Position numbers and translations under genes: made by a program. The notes under the pieces are model-generated. The model searched no databases, had not been told where the DNA came from, and was given only the letters and a program-made list of their open reading frames with translations. From positions 360,509-424,508 of the forward strand of contig NW_003546280.1 of assembly GCF_000090795.2 (NCBI RefSeq): DNA of 64,000 nt, written 5' to 3'. Origin of the DNA: Amphimedon queenslandica (lineage: Eukaryota > Porifera > Demospongiae > Haplosclerida > Niphatidae). This document shows, one piece after another, positions 14,601-29,962 of this stretch; position 1 is the stretch's first letter; every line of letters begins with the position of its first letter.

Positions 14601-16299
14601 TACAGGGACTTTAGCCCAATTTTTGAGCAACTTAAAAAATCTGTAAAAAATTCAATCTTGATCGGAATCAGCTCAAACTTGCTATACAACATAAGAACAT
14701 GTATATGTATTAGAAAAACTTATAAAAATGGAGAATTCTCTTCTAGTGATTTTTGTTGAAATACCCTGTACTATAGTACAGGCAGGGTCTTACAATCCAC
14801 TGACAAGAAGCTGCATGAGCACCATGCCAAAATCCTTTGGGAAATGCTACACTTAATTACTATTTTAAAAGCACTATAGTGTACAGGATTTAGAAATGAA
14901 CCTACTTTCTCTCTTTCTCCTTTTCTTCTCCCTTTCTCTAGTTGTTAAGGAGGAGTGTTCCTTTAGTAAAAAAGATGTCAGCTCATCCTACATTAGCTTA
15001 TTGTGAGTCAGCAACAACTCCTTTTGCAAGCACATCTTTCTCCCTCTTTCTCTCTCACCCTTACTCTCCTTAGATTTGACTGGTGGTGCCGACGGAGCTG
15101 TTAAAATGTTTGAGTTTGGTACTCCAAAGCCAGTATCAGTCCTTAGGGCAGCCGGATCTGGTCCAGGTATAACACAAATTAGGTTCACTCGACAAGGAAA
15201 CAAAGTAATACTAGCATGATGCTTGTAACATTGTCTGATATCTTTGTCTCTCTTTCTCCCTCTCTCCTCCAGTATGGTATAACTGATGCTAATGGTAAGC
15301 TATCACTATGGCAAGGTATTCAAGGAAATAACAAGCATCCTTACCAGGTGAGACTCATGAATATGCAGAAGAGTAGCTTTTTAAACTTACACGTATACTC
15401 TTTTTCATTTTTCTTTCTCTCTCAGACCCTTCACCCAGCTAATACTCATCAAACTATTGCTGATTTTGCTTTCCTTGGTTCTTCTAGTCTGATAGCAACG
15501 TGTGGGGAATCACCTAATCACAAGTACACAGTATTGTACATTAATGAATAATAATCAGTGATGCCTTTCAGAAACATGTGCATTTGGGACACTATGATGC
15601 CTTCAAGAAGTAACATAGTTCATGGTATAAAAATATTTTTCAATTGCAAACTTGTTAATATTTTATTTATAGAGTGGGTCTGTCATGAGGGAGGGGCTTC
15701 AGCTATTGTTTTCTCAAGGAAAAAACAAACGTTGATATCTGGAGGAAAGCGTGGAGAGATTTGTATCCTACTACATGTGCTTGTATACGTGTATGTCATA
15801 CGTATATACATGTAGCCTGGGTTAATTTTGGCAATTACAGTCAAAATTGCTGCCAATTATTAGTAGTGCCCATGTGTATTAAATTAAAATTTCCAAATGA
15901 ATATATATAGAAATACAGTGCTGCCAAAATTAACAATAATAATGAATAATGCAGCATTTTTTGTTAGCACTCTTAACTTGGAGGTTTTTAGGTATATATG
16001 ATGTCAGATCGAAGGCAGTTGTGTCTAAACCAGTAGTCCACTCGGCGGCAGTGTCTTGTATTGTCATCAATGATAGCGATGGATATTTTATAACTGGCTC
16101 AGCTGATGGTGAAATTAAAGTCTGGGATCTATCAACTGTGGCTGAGCTCACTTCTATACAAGGGAAGCATACTAGAGCAAGGTTGTTCAGAGCTGATGAA
16201 GGCGTTATGGACATGATGGTTGATTCCAGTGGTTGCCTTTATTCTTGTGGAGCTGATGGTACTGTTAAAGTACACTCGTTGGATCTACCATCTATATAA
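3159..16299 (+). CDS. DMXL: DmX-like protein (rabconnectin-3 alpha, RAVE/Rav1-type WD-repeat protein)
   Basis: This is a very large WD-repeat scaffold that, with WDR7, promotes V-ATPase assembly on endosomes and vesicles (family knowledge). The first exons are 3159-3245, 3325-3456, 3574-3648 and one from 3719, each in phase. The start MDCSQILPGAVN resembles the vertebrate N-terminus. Diagnostic segments include AHPRAITGFVWRKTS (~5338), LAASIDPVADIP (~5790) and IVHWLNNKEMTYSS (~5862). The Rav1p-type core NAFALLSKQRFDHAAAFFLL lies near 10090, and C-terminal WD blades end at 16299 (ITGSADGEIKVWDLST). One exon of about 3.2 kb (about 6425-9653) carries the middle. An acidic region near 11070-11250 repeats an FDWSKPV motif. 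The estimated total of about 2,900-3,000 residues is close to human DMXL1/2. Several introns hold MITE copies. I cannot assign it to DMXL1 or DMXL2; it is probably the pre-duplication gene. Confidence 0.93.
3808..4665. mobile_element. hAT-like MITE, full copy with 8-bp target-site duplication, inside a DMXL intron
   Basis: The left end CAGGGTTTCTCCACAAAG and the right end (reverse complement CAGGGCTTCCCAAAGG) form imperfect terminal inverted repeats. Flanking 8-mers are TCATATTA (3800-3807) and TCATGTTA (4666-4673), a 7/8 match, which fits a hAT-type target duplication. The interior is a tandem array of about 187-bp units, each closed by the palindrome CTGTACTATAGTACAG (copies near 4030, 4216, 4403 and 4579). 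There is no credible ORF, so it is non-autonomous. It sits in the intron between the DMXL exon ending near 3793 and the next one starting near 4724. Confidence 0.8.
5530..5677. repeat. (CT)n-rich microsatellite at a DMXL splice acceptor
   Basis: A long imperfect CT repeat directly precedes the exon that begins near 5679. It doubles as the polypyrimidine tract of that acceptor. Similar CT tracts precede acceptors elsewhere in the window. Confidence 0.85.
9707..9748. repeat. (ACATGT)n self-complementary microsatellite
   Basis: About seven units of the palindromic hexamer ACATGT lie in a DMXL intron just after the donor near 9653. Shorter runs of the same unit occur across the window (for example about 34040, 40733, 43260 and 58253). 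Confidence 0.85.
10345..10475. mobile_element. Partial hAT-like MITE copy in a DMXL intron
   Basis: It begins with CAGGGTTTTTTTGGAGAGAATTCTC and carries the family core in inverse orientation (a TTCTTATTTTGTTG / CTGATTCCAATG stretch). The palindrome and the right end are missing. No target duplication is visible. Confidence 0.55.
14420..14848. mobile_element. hAT-like MITE copy, left end eroded, in a DMXL intron
   Basis: It has two tandem core units with the CTGTACTATAGTACAG palindrome near 14590 and 14766. The right-end block (AATCCACTGACAAGAAGCTG, then CCAAAATCCTTTGGGAAA) matches the full copy at 3808-4665. The left end lacks the CAGGG terminus. Confidence 0.7.
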
Positions 16300-16604
16300 T
16301 AGGCCTCAGTAATAGCTAGCTGCATTTGAAATTTGCATGCACACACTTTTATAGCTTGAATTTTGAATGATTAATTGTATATAACAATTATTATAATAGT
16401 CTATTATAATTATATTCTTTCGCTCTAAAGATCTTTTCATTTTATTGCAAGTTGAAAGTATTTTGGGCCACGTGTCAGTCATTCTAAAGTTTTTAACAAA
16501 TATTTTTACAAGAAGTAACTGTGAAGTAAAACAGCCTAAAAGAATAATAATAATATGATTATATCTACAGCAAATTAAGTTCAAATCTTCACTTGCTACT
16601 TGAC

Positions 16605-17561
16605 CTATTTCACGTAAATCTCTACAAAATAAATAGGAGCATCTTCATCAGACTGGGCCTGATCAGCACATGACCTCACTTCAATGTCATCATCAGTTTC
16701 ATCACCTAGATCCCTATAGAACCACGGGATACCATTTACATTGCAGCATTTTCCCTCATGAGTACGACACTTGCCATTATCCCAGAGCGGATCGTTTGTG
16801 ATCATACCACTTGGAGCCCCAGTTCCAGTATTACCGGATTCACAAAAGTAATGACTCTCTCCGACAAAAGGTTGTATTTTTTGTTGGCTGCTTGTTGTGC
16901 ATGGACAATTGCTTACAGGTTTTCCTTTATTTTCTGAATATCCAGCAACAAAAGTCCAAATGTGTGTACGGGGGTATCCACGAGTAACGCTTACACCATC
17001 AACATATGCAGTATCAATTCGATTTTGAGTGTAACTGTTGCCATTGTGCACACCATCAGGTGATTTATATTGGTATCCATAAATACGGCCACAGACCTGT
17101 GAGTACTTTATGCCCAATGAAGAGAAGTACGCAGACTCGCATATTCCACCTACAGCATTTCTTCTTCTGCCACACGCTCTCTTGCTTCCAGCTGTGAATT
17201 GATAAAAACCAGGAGGACAAGTGTGAGTCTTGTCATTCATATTAAGATATGCAATTCTAGTCCATCCATCATCAGAGTCACAGAGGACATCCATATTGCA
17301 ATGTACAGGGATATATTGACCATTGACGGGTATGTGGTAAGGACCTGTTCCTTTATATGGATCAATTTTTTTCATGTGGCGACAGGAGACGGTTGATTGA
17401 TCCTTCATATGACCATGTGAGCCAATGCCCATTGATGAGTGTTTTACTTCTTGATAGTTTACACTGGTAGAGCTTTCATTATTAGCAGTGGCTCTTACTC
17501 TTGCATAAACTGACATCAAGGCAACAAAGGCAATGATATATTTTTGCATCAAGAGCATCAT
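16605..17561 (-). CDS. Secreted fibrinogen-like-domain protein, copy 1 of a tandem array
   Basis: This is an intronless 318-aa protein. Residues 1-25 form a signal peptide (KYIIAFVALMSVYARVRA). A short variable linker precedes a Cys-rich domain starting near SCRHMKK. It has fibrinogen-like hallmarks, VHCNMDVLCDSDDGWTRIAY and YSQVCGRIYGYQY, then HIWTFVAGYSE, a CPC pair, DPLWDNGKC, CCNV, and a C-terminal D-E-D-A-P plus EIYVK signature. I recognise the family as a secreted fibrinogen-C-like type common in sponges and cnidarians; adhesion, recognition or matrix roles are only inferred. Adjacent copies lie in the same orientation. The lack of introns contrasts with every conserved neighbour. Confidence 0.85.
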   Translation of the reverse strand: MMLLMQKYIIAFVALMSVYARVRATANNESSTSVNYQEVKHSSMGIGSHGHMKDQSTVSCRHMKKIDPYKGTGPYHIPVNGQYIPVHCNMDVLCDSDDGWTRIAYLNMNDKTHTCPPGFYQFTAGSKRACGRRRNAVGGICESAYFSSLGIKYSQVCGRIYGYQYKSPDGVHNGNSYTQNRIDTAYVDGVSVTRGYPRTHIWTFVAGYSENKGKPVSNCPCTTSSQQKIQPFVGESHYFCESGNTGTGAPSGMITNDPLWDNGKCRTHEGKCCNVNGIPWFYRDLGDETDDDIEVRSCADQAQSDEDAPIYFVEIYVK

Positions 17562-17955
17562 ACTTTACTGCCTGCACTGCAGTCTGCACTGGAGTGTTTG
17601 CTAAAATATACTAGTGTGATATCTAATTTTATGAACTGAAAACTAAGTTTTAATTGTAGACTTAAGCCAGCTTGTAATAACAATCAAATGATGTAGAATC
17701 CAATTAATTTCGATGATTGCAAGCTCATAATTATGTACAAGAGTAACAAATAATCTTTTAATTGGCTCTTGTATGCTGTGATATTTACATATACATGCTT
17801 AAATTGCTCCAAATTGAGCAATGCATTATTGAAATAATCTATGCTGTCTACTTCAAGTAATGTTGAAAATGAATGTAGAAAATTATATACAGTATATACA
17901 CTAGATCTAGTCACTAATGTTCTTTTTAATGAAACCTTCAAAATCTTGTGGATTT

Positions 17956-18906
17956 TTACTTGACGTATATTTCACCCGAAAACACACGAGCATCCTCATC
18001 AGTTTGAGACTGATCTCCACATATTCTAAGCTCAATATCATCATTAGTGGTATAACCAAGATTCTTATAAAACCACGGCATCCCTGCTTTGCAACAATTT
18101 ACTTCATTATTGCGACAATTCTTGCCATCCCACAGAGGATCAGTTGTATGATATCCTACAAAGGTAGTACCACTATTTCCCGACTCACAGAAATAGTCAT
18201 TACCTATAAAACTTGGTAGTTTTGGTTGTGCATTACCTGCAGTGCATGGGCAAACATAATTTTTTGTATGTCTTGTTACTTTTTCTGACTGTGCAGCCAT
18301 CAGTGACCAAATATGCTTCCTTGGTGTCCCATGAGTGATACTGACACCATCAATGTATGCAGAATCAATACGAGTTTGAATGTTAGTTTTTCCAGCATGA
18401 ATAGCATAAGCATCAGGCGAATTATATTGATATGCATAGACAAAACCACAAACTTGTGAGTACTTTATGCCCATTGAAGAGAATGTGGTAGAGTCACAGC
18501 TTCCATCTCGAGCACCGCTTCTTCTACCGCAAGCCTTAGTATTTCCTGATGTGTAGAGTGTAAAACCAGAAGGACAGGATTGCTGTGCATTGATGTATAC
18601 AATTCTAGTCCATCCATCATCAGAGTCACAGAGGACATCCATATTACAATGTACAGGGATATATTCACCTCTGAACATTACATAATGAGTACCTGATCTT
18701 GTAGTGGGATCATTTTTTTTCATCTGGCGACAGGAGAGTGGTGGTTCATGCTGCATATGACCATGTGAGCCAATATGATCCAATGATACTTCTTCTTGAT
18801 AGTTTACACTGGTAAAGCTTTCATCATTAGCAGTGGCTCTTACTCTTGCATAAACTGACAACAAGGCAACAAAGGCAACGATATATTTTTTCAATGAGAG
18901 CATCAT
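17956..18906 (-). CDS. Secreted fibrinogen-like-domain protein, copy 2 (chimeric)
   Basis: This is an intronless 316-aa protein. The signal peptide and linker (KKYIVAFVALLSVYARVRA, SVNYQE, GSHGHM) closely match copy 1. From CPSGFTLYTSGN to near the C-terminus it is almost identical to copy 3, including DNA-level identity over long stretches (compare about 18000-18420 with 19390-19810). This mosaic suggests gene conversion or unequal crossing-over. The conserved pattern is kept: DSDDGWTRI, YSQVCG, HIWSLMAAQSE, CPC, CESGNSG, DPLWDGKNC and EIYVK. The exact function is unknown. Confidence 0.85.
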   Translation of the reverse strand: MMLSLKKYIVAFVALLSVYARVRATANDESFTSVNYQEEVSLDHIGSHGHMQHEPPLSCRQMKKNDPTTRSGTHYVMFRGEYIPVHCNMDVLCDSDDGWTRIVYINAQQSCPSGFTLYTSGNTKACGRRSGARDGSCDSTTFSSMGIKYSQVCGFVYAYQYNSPDAYAIHAGKTNIQTRIDSAYIDGVSITHGTPRKHIWSLMAAQSEKVTRHTKNYVCPCTAGNAQPKLPSFIGNDYFCESGNSGTTFVGYHTTDPLWDGKNCRNNEVNCCKAGMPWFYKNLGYTTNDDIELRICGDQSQTDEDARVFSGEIYVK

Positions 18907-19352
18907 ACTTTACTGCTGCTTGCCTACACTGGATGTGGTGGCCGGCTAATTTTATGAACTGAAAATAAATTTTAATTAGAGCTTGTAATAACAATCAAAT
19001 GATGAGGTCTAATTAATCTTGATGATTTCAACACACAAAAATAACAAATAATCTTTAAATTAGCTTATGTGTGTATAAGCAATGTTGTATTGAACTAATC
19101 CAAATTTATTCATTAATAGATCTATCTATATACTTCATGTCAACCTACAGTAGCAGCAAAGAATGGCCTTATATAAGCCTTGACACTGTTGACACAACAT
19201 AAAAAGGTAACCGCTACTATTATCAATAATTATTGATTGTTCAAAATTGACTACAATAATCATATAAGTATTATAATTATAATTAATGTCTTAATTTATC
19301 TACATATTTTCTTCCTCTACGACAAAATCTTCAAAATTTTGTATGTTAATCT

Positions 19353-20237
19353 TTACTTGACAAACATATCAATAAAGAACACACGAGCATCCTCATCAGT
19401 TTGAGACTGATCTCCACATATTCTAAGCTCAATATCATCATTAGTGGTATAGCCAAGATTCTTATGAAACCAAGGTAGCCCATGTGCTTTGCAACAATTT
19501 ACTTCATTATTGCGACAATTCTTGCCATCCCACAGAGGATCAGTTGTATGATATCCTACAAAGGTAGTGCCACTATTTCCCGACTCACAGAAATAGTCAT
19601 TACCTATAAAACTTGGTAGTTTTGGTTGTGCATTACCTGCAGTGCATGGGCAAACATAATTTTTTGTATGTCTTGTTACTTTTTCTGACTGTGCAGCCAT
19701 CAGTGACCAAATATGCTTCCTTGGTGTCCCATGAGTGATACTGACACCATCAATGTATGCAGAATCAATACGAGATTGAATGTTAGTTTTTCCAGCATAA
19801 ATAGCATAAGCATCAGGCGAATTATATTGATATGCATAGACACTACCACAAACCTGCGAGTATCTTATGCCCATTGAAGAGAATATGGTAGAGTCACAGC
19901 TTGCATCTGGTGCACGACTCCTCCTGCCACAAGCTCTGATATTTCCAGATGTGTAGAGCGTAAGACCAGAAGGACAAGACTGACTCTTGTCGTTCATATT
20001 AAGGCTCGCAATCCTAGTCCAACCATCATTGGAATTGCACAATAGATCCATATGACAGTAAACGGGGAGGACCTCATTTTCAATTTTCATGTAGTAGATG
20101 CCAGACCCTCTTCTGGGATTAGCTTTTTTTATTTCATGGCAAGAAGAAGGAGAGGGTGGCCTCCTTGAATCATCAGCACTTACACTTGTAAATACAGCAA
20201 ATAGGACAGCAAATGTAACAAGGTTTTCCAGCTTCAT
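19353..20237 (-). CDS. Secreted fibrinogen-like-domain protein, copy 3
   Basis: This is an intronless 294-aa protein with a distinct signal peptide (MKLENLVTFAVLFAVFTSVSA) and a short linker rich in Arg, Pro and Ser. It lacks the SVNYQE/GSHGHM linker of copies 1 and 2. The domain begins at SCHEIKK and holds SNDGWTRIASLNMND, YSQVCGSVYAYQY, HIWSLMAAQSEK, CPC, CESGNSG and DPLWDGKNC. It ends DMFVK rather than EIYVK. It shares its C-terminal two-thirds with copy 2. Confidence 0.85.
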   Translation of the reverse strand: MKLENLVTFAVLFAVFTSVSADDSRRPPSPSSCHEIKKANPRRGSGIYYMKIENEVLPVYCHMDLLCNSNDGWTRIASLNMNDKSQSCPSGLTLYTSGNIRACGRRSRAPDASCDSTIFSSMGIRYSQVCGSVYAYQYNSPDAYAIYAGKTNIQSRIDSAYIDGVSITHGTPRKHIWSLMAAQSEKVTRHTKNYVCPCTAGNAQPKLPSFIGNDYFCESGNSGTTFVGYHTTDPLWDGKNCRNNEVNCCKAHGLPWFHKNLGYTTNDDIELRICGDQSQTDEDARVFFIDMFVK

Positions 20238-20572
20238 GATTATCCTGACTTTGCCTCTAAAATGATTTGGTACATGGCATTGGTTTTATTTAGGATTTGC
20301 TGAATTGTAATAACAACCAGAATCAACTAATTTATTGATGATTTTGATGATTTTACAAACTAAATCATCATAACAGTGATTCAATAATTACAGAGGAATG
20401 GGCTCTTGTACTCATCAATACTTTACATTATTTATATAAATCTACATGCATGATGATTATTAAATCTAAAATAAATTATTTTGAAAAATTGTAGAGCCTA
20501 TGAACAAAAATTAGCTGTCTAATTATTATGTATTGTTCAAATGTACTTGCTAAGAAAATTAGCTCGAATCGT

Positions 20573-21553
20573 TTATTTGACATAAATCTGATACAAGCTA
20601 ATCGGAGTATCTTCATTACTAGCTACTTGATCACTGCATACTCTAAGCTCAATATGGTCACTGATTTCTTTGTCAAGGTCTTTAAAAAACCATCCTCCTT
20701 TGTCACAGCAATCCTGCTCATGATAGCTGCAACCTTTACCATCCCAAAGCATGTCATTGACAAATAATTTTGATAATATGCGAGACTCAGAATTACCAGA
20801 CTCACAATAATAATCATTATGAACAAAACTTGGAGCCTTTTGATCGCTCTCTGAAGCACATGGGCAAGCAGAGTTCCCTTTTCTAAGGTTATGCTTGTCT
20901 GATAGTCCAGCTGCAAATGTCCAGATGTGCTTACGAGGAGGGTAACCGTGAGTAATACTGATACCATCAACATAAGCAGCATCAATTTCATTCAATGCAG
21001 AGTCTGGTCTTTTATAAAAGGCATCAGTTGATCCATATTGGTATCCTAAAACACGGCCACAAACTTTAGAGTATTGCAGTTTATGAGAAGGGAAGATAAT
21101 AGCATCACAACCAGATCCTTTCTTCCTGCCACAAGCTCTCACTGGTCCTTCTTGATAAAGTTTCAATGCCTGGGGACACGATGACTGAGCTGGATCTGTC
21201 ATGTTCAGGTAAGCTAGCCTAGTCCAAGGGCCAGGCATATTGCACACTTGACCCATGTGACAGTAAACACTGAACCTCCTGCCATTATTACTGAATTGGT
21301 AATAACCAGAAGGGCTTGAGGTATCCCTCATCTTCACCTCCTCGCATGATTTTGGGTCATCCATTAGATCTACTTTAGTTTCATCTGGCATTTTTGCTGT
21401 TTGAATTCTTTGATCTACCATGATTTTGGTCCTCTCCTCTCCAGTAGTAGCATCACCATTGCTGCCAGGATAAGCTCTTATTTGTGATAATTGGAGAAGG
21501 AAGCATGTCATAGAGAGCAAGATCATAATTGTCCTCCACATTATAAGTCTCAA
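20573..21553 (-). CDS. Secreted fibrinogen-like-domain protein, copy 4 (most divergent)
   Basis: This is an intronless 326-aa protein with a hydrophobic leader (IMILLSMTCFLLQLSQIRA) and a longer linker of about 45 residues before the domain at SCEEVK. The conserved core reads VYCHMGQVCN, GPWTRLAYLNMTD, YSKVCGRVLGYQY, HIWTFAAGLSDK, CPCAS, YCESGNS and MLWDGKGC, ending QIYVK. Fewer residues match the other copies, so it is probably the oldest split in the cluster. Its neighbour further right is NDUFA8. Confidence 0.83.
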   Translation of the reverse strand: MRLIMWRTIMILLSMTCFLLQLSQIRAYPGSNGDATTGEERTKIMVDQRIQTAKMPDETKVDLMDDPKSCEEVKMRDTSSPSGYYQFSNNGRRFSVYCHMGQVCNMPGPWTRLAYLNMTDPAQSSCPQALKLYQEGPVRACGRKKGSGCDAIIFPSHKLQYSKVCGRVLGYQYGSTDAFYKRPDSALNEIDAAYVDGISITHGYPPRKHIWTFAAGLSDKHNLRKGNSACPCASESDQKAPSFVHNDYYCESGNSESRILSKLFVNDMLWDGKGCSYHEQDCCDKGGWFFKDLDKEISDHIELRVCSDQVASNEDTPISLYQIYVK

Positions 21554-21736
21554 GTTATGCTAGTAACTTCAAGCAAAGATTAGCAATGCCAACACATATG
21601 TATCAATCAAAAGTATACAGGAATTAACTAATGATATTAAATAAATACACTAATAATACGCCCTATGTATGTGTATAATAACATGTGCCAAAAACAACAG
21701 TCAAGCTGTAACAAATTGAAGTGCATATGATAGAGT

Positions 21737-22296
21737 CTATTTTTTAACATCAGGTTTCTTCATGTTAAGTTTTTCGCTCATGCAGCCATCAAATGTTGCC
21801 TGGGTCTTCCTACAAAGACTATAGTCCTGATTATTAAAATCTAGACAAGTCCAGTGCTCAGTAAATGCCTCGTTGCACGCTCCTTTGACTTTACGAAAGA
21901 ACTCAAAGGCACACTTAGTAACCTAAAAGTTTGAGTGAAGATTTAAAATCACATGTGACATGTCATAGCTTAGTAAAATACAATCGGAATTAGCTCAAAT
22001 TATACGCTTCAAATATTGGGGTTTAGGCAGAGTACAAAAGGATTGGTGCACTTCAATTAAATTATAAATATTTGATTTACTCTATTATCTAGATAATTAT
22101 GCAACAAAAGTGACCACACCTCTTTCCCTTCTGTGAGACATTTCCTTGGGTCCTTCAATTCCGTCCTGCATCTCATGAAATTATCGTTCTTTTCTTTACA
22201 TTGCACCCCGTAGTGCTGTGCTCCAGCCATCAGAACGGCAGAAGTCACATTCAGCTCTTCGACATCCAAATCTTGTACAGTCAACTCAGACGCCAT
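21737..22296 (-). CDS. NDUFA8: NADH:ubiquinone oxidoreductase subunit A8 (complex I, CHCH protein)
   Basis: Two exons, 22120-22296 and 21737-21922, join in phase 0 with GT-AG ends and encode 120 aa. The protein has four exact Cys-x9-Cys spacings: [33 protein letters not shown] and [11 protein letters not shown]. This is the twin double-CX9C arrangement oxidised by the MIA40 pathway in the mitochondrial intermembrane space. Segments [12 protein letters not shown] and [10 protein letters not shown] align well with vertebrate NDUFA8. The protein is about 50 residues shorter than human at the C-terminus, with the stop soon after [12 protein letters not shown]. Confidence 0.93.
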
Positions 22297-22317
22297 TTTT
22301 ATGTGGGCGTGTCAAAA

Positions 22318-23108
22318 CAAAAATCAATTATAAAACCGGATGTTGTGCCTTAATTATTTTTTTGTTAAAAAATCTATTGTAAATAAATTTTTTGTTAAAA
22401 ATCAATTATGAAACCGGATGTTGTTGTTTAATTATAATTTTTTGGTTAAAAATCAATTATGAAACCGGATGTTGTGGTTTAATTATAATTTTATTGTTAA
22501 AAAAATCAATTATAATTTTTGGTTAAAAATCAATTATGAAACCGGATGTTGTGGTTTAATTATAAATTTTTTGTTAAAAATCAATTATGAAACCGGATGT
22601 TGTGGTTTAATTATAATTTTTATTGTTAAAAAAATCAATTATAATTTTTTGGTTAAAAATCAATTATGAAACCGGATGTTGTGGTTTAATTATAAATTTT
22701 TTGTTAAAAATTAATTATGAAACCGAATGTTGTGGTTTAATTATAATTTTTATTGTCAAAAAAATCAATTATAATTTTTTGGCTAAAAATCAATTATGAA
22801 ACCGGATGTTGTGGTTTAATTATAATTTTTATTGTTAAAAAATCCATTATAATTTTTGGTTAAAAATCAATTATGAAACCGGATGTTGTGGTTTAATTAT
22901 AAATTTTGTTAAAAATTAATTATAAAACCGGATGTTGTGGTTTAATTATAATTTTTATTGTCAAAAAAAATTAACTATAATTTTTTGGCTAAAAATCAAT
23001 TATGAAACCGGATGTTGTGGTTTAATTATAATTTTTATTGTTAAAAAAATCAATTATAATTTTTTGGTTAAAAATCAATTATGAAACCGGATGTTGTGGT
23101 TTAATTTT
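22318..23108. repeat. AT-rich tandem repeat array (about 12 units)
   Basis: The core AAACCGGATGTTGTGGTTTA recurs about 12 times at alternating spacings of roughly 50 and 80 bp. The units are separated by blocks such as AAAAATCAATTATGAAACCG and TTATAATTTTTATTGTTAA. The unit is a composite of two related sub-units. It begins only about 20 bp upstream of the NDUFA8 start codon, so it may overlap that promoter. No ORF in it is credible. Confidence 0.9.
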
Positions 23109-23407
23109 TTAAATTATAATCTTTATATTAATTTTTATTAGAAAAAAATACTTTTATAATAAAATGTAGCAAGCATTTTCAATATGAATTTATGGTATCA
23201 AATTTATGCTACCCTCTGATTTATTTTGCCTTCTTGTTTTAATTTTTAAAATAAACAATATTAATATCACATAATTATTATTTTCATTATTACAACTTGA
23301 TTGCTAGTCTGTTGATAAAACAAAAAAAGAAAGATATTAAAGAAAAATTGAAAAATTTCAGTGATATGGAAAATAATAACAATAATTCTTCACATAATAA
23401 CAACAAC

Positions 23408-23456
<49 letters not shown>

Positions 23457-23558
23457 GTCTATGTTGATATCTATTTTAATATAGAATACCTCTCCACAAT
23501 AGCAGCTGCTACTGGAGAGAGTGAGATGGTGTGTGTATGTGCTTTGAAGACACACATA
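23109..23558. other. NDUFA8-MEK intergenic sequence with (AAT)n microsatellite
   Basis: AT-rich sequence with no gene that I can support. An (AAC)/(AAT)n run lies at about 23399-23455. This interval is the 3' flank of MEK, whose stop codon is at 23559-23561 on the minus strand. Confidence 0.7.
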
Positions 23559-29673
<6,115 letters not shown>

Positions 29674-29962
29674 CCCTCAGAGCATGTAATCTCCTATTAT
29701 TAGTCTTTATTCTGTCTCAAGATGGCAGATTCTGTAAGGATGTGAAAAATTGCCTTCGCCCACACGTCTCCTCCTCTTTTGTGACCCCGCCTATAACCCA
29801 ACCCATATTAGCTCGTGCACTCCCACACACTAATATTTTTATGCTTTATATCTCTCGCATCTCAAAAACTGCTCGACAGTTGATCCGGCAGAGAGACAAC
29901 AAACTCTCATTATCTTTATAGATTTGAGGACAAGACTGATTGTTACTGCATTACCCGAGAGT
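29674..29962. promoter_or_regulatory. Divergent intergenic region between MEK and the RGM-like gene
   Basis: 289 bp separate the two start codons, so the 5' ends and promoters of both genes must lie here. No TATA box or named factor site is clear. Sharing of a promoter is inferred from spacing. Confidence 0.4.

Noticed and set aside
16605-21553. Horizontal transfer from bacteria as the source of the intronless cluster
   Set aside because: The domain is of an animal type with eukaryotic signal peptides, and base composition resembles neighbouring DNA. Tandem duplication of an intron-poor gene suffices.
22318-23108. Regularly spaced repeats resembling a CRISPR array
   Set aside because: The spacers are themselves repetitive and AT-rich, unit length alternates, and the setting is a eukaryotic genome with no cas genes. 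It is a tandem satellite.
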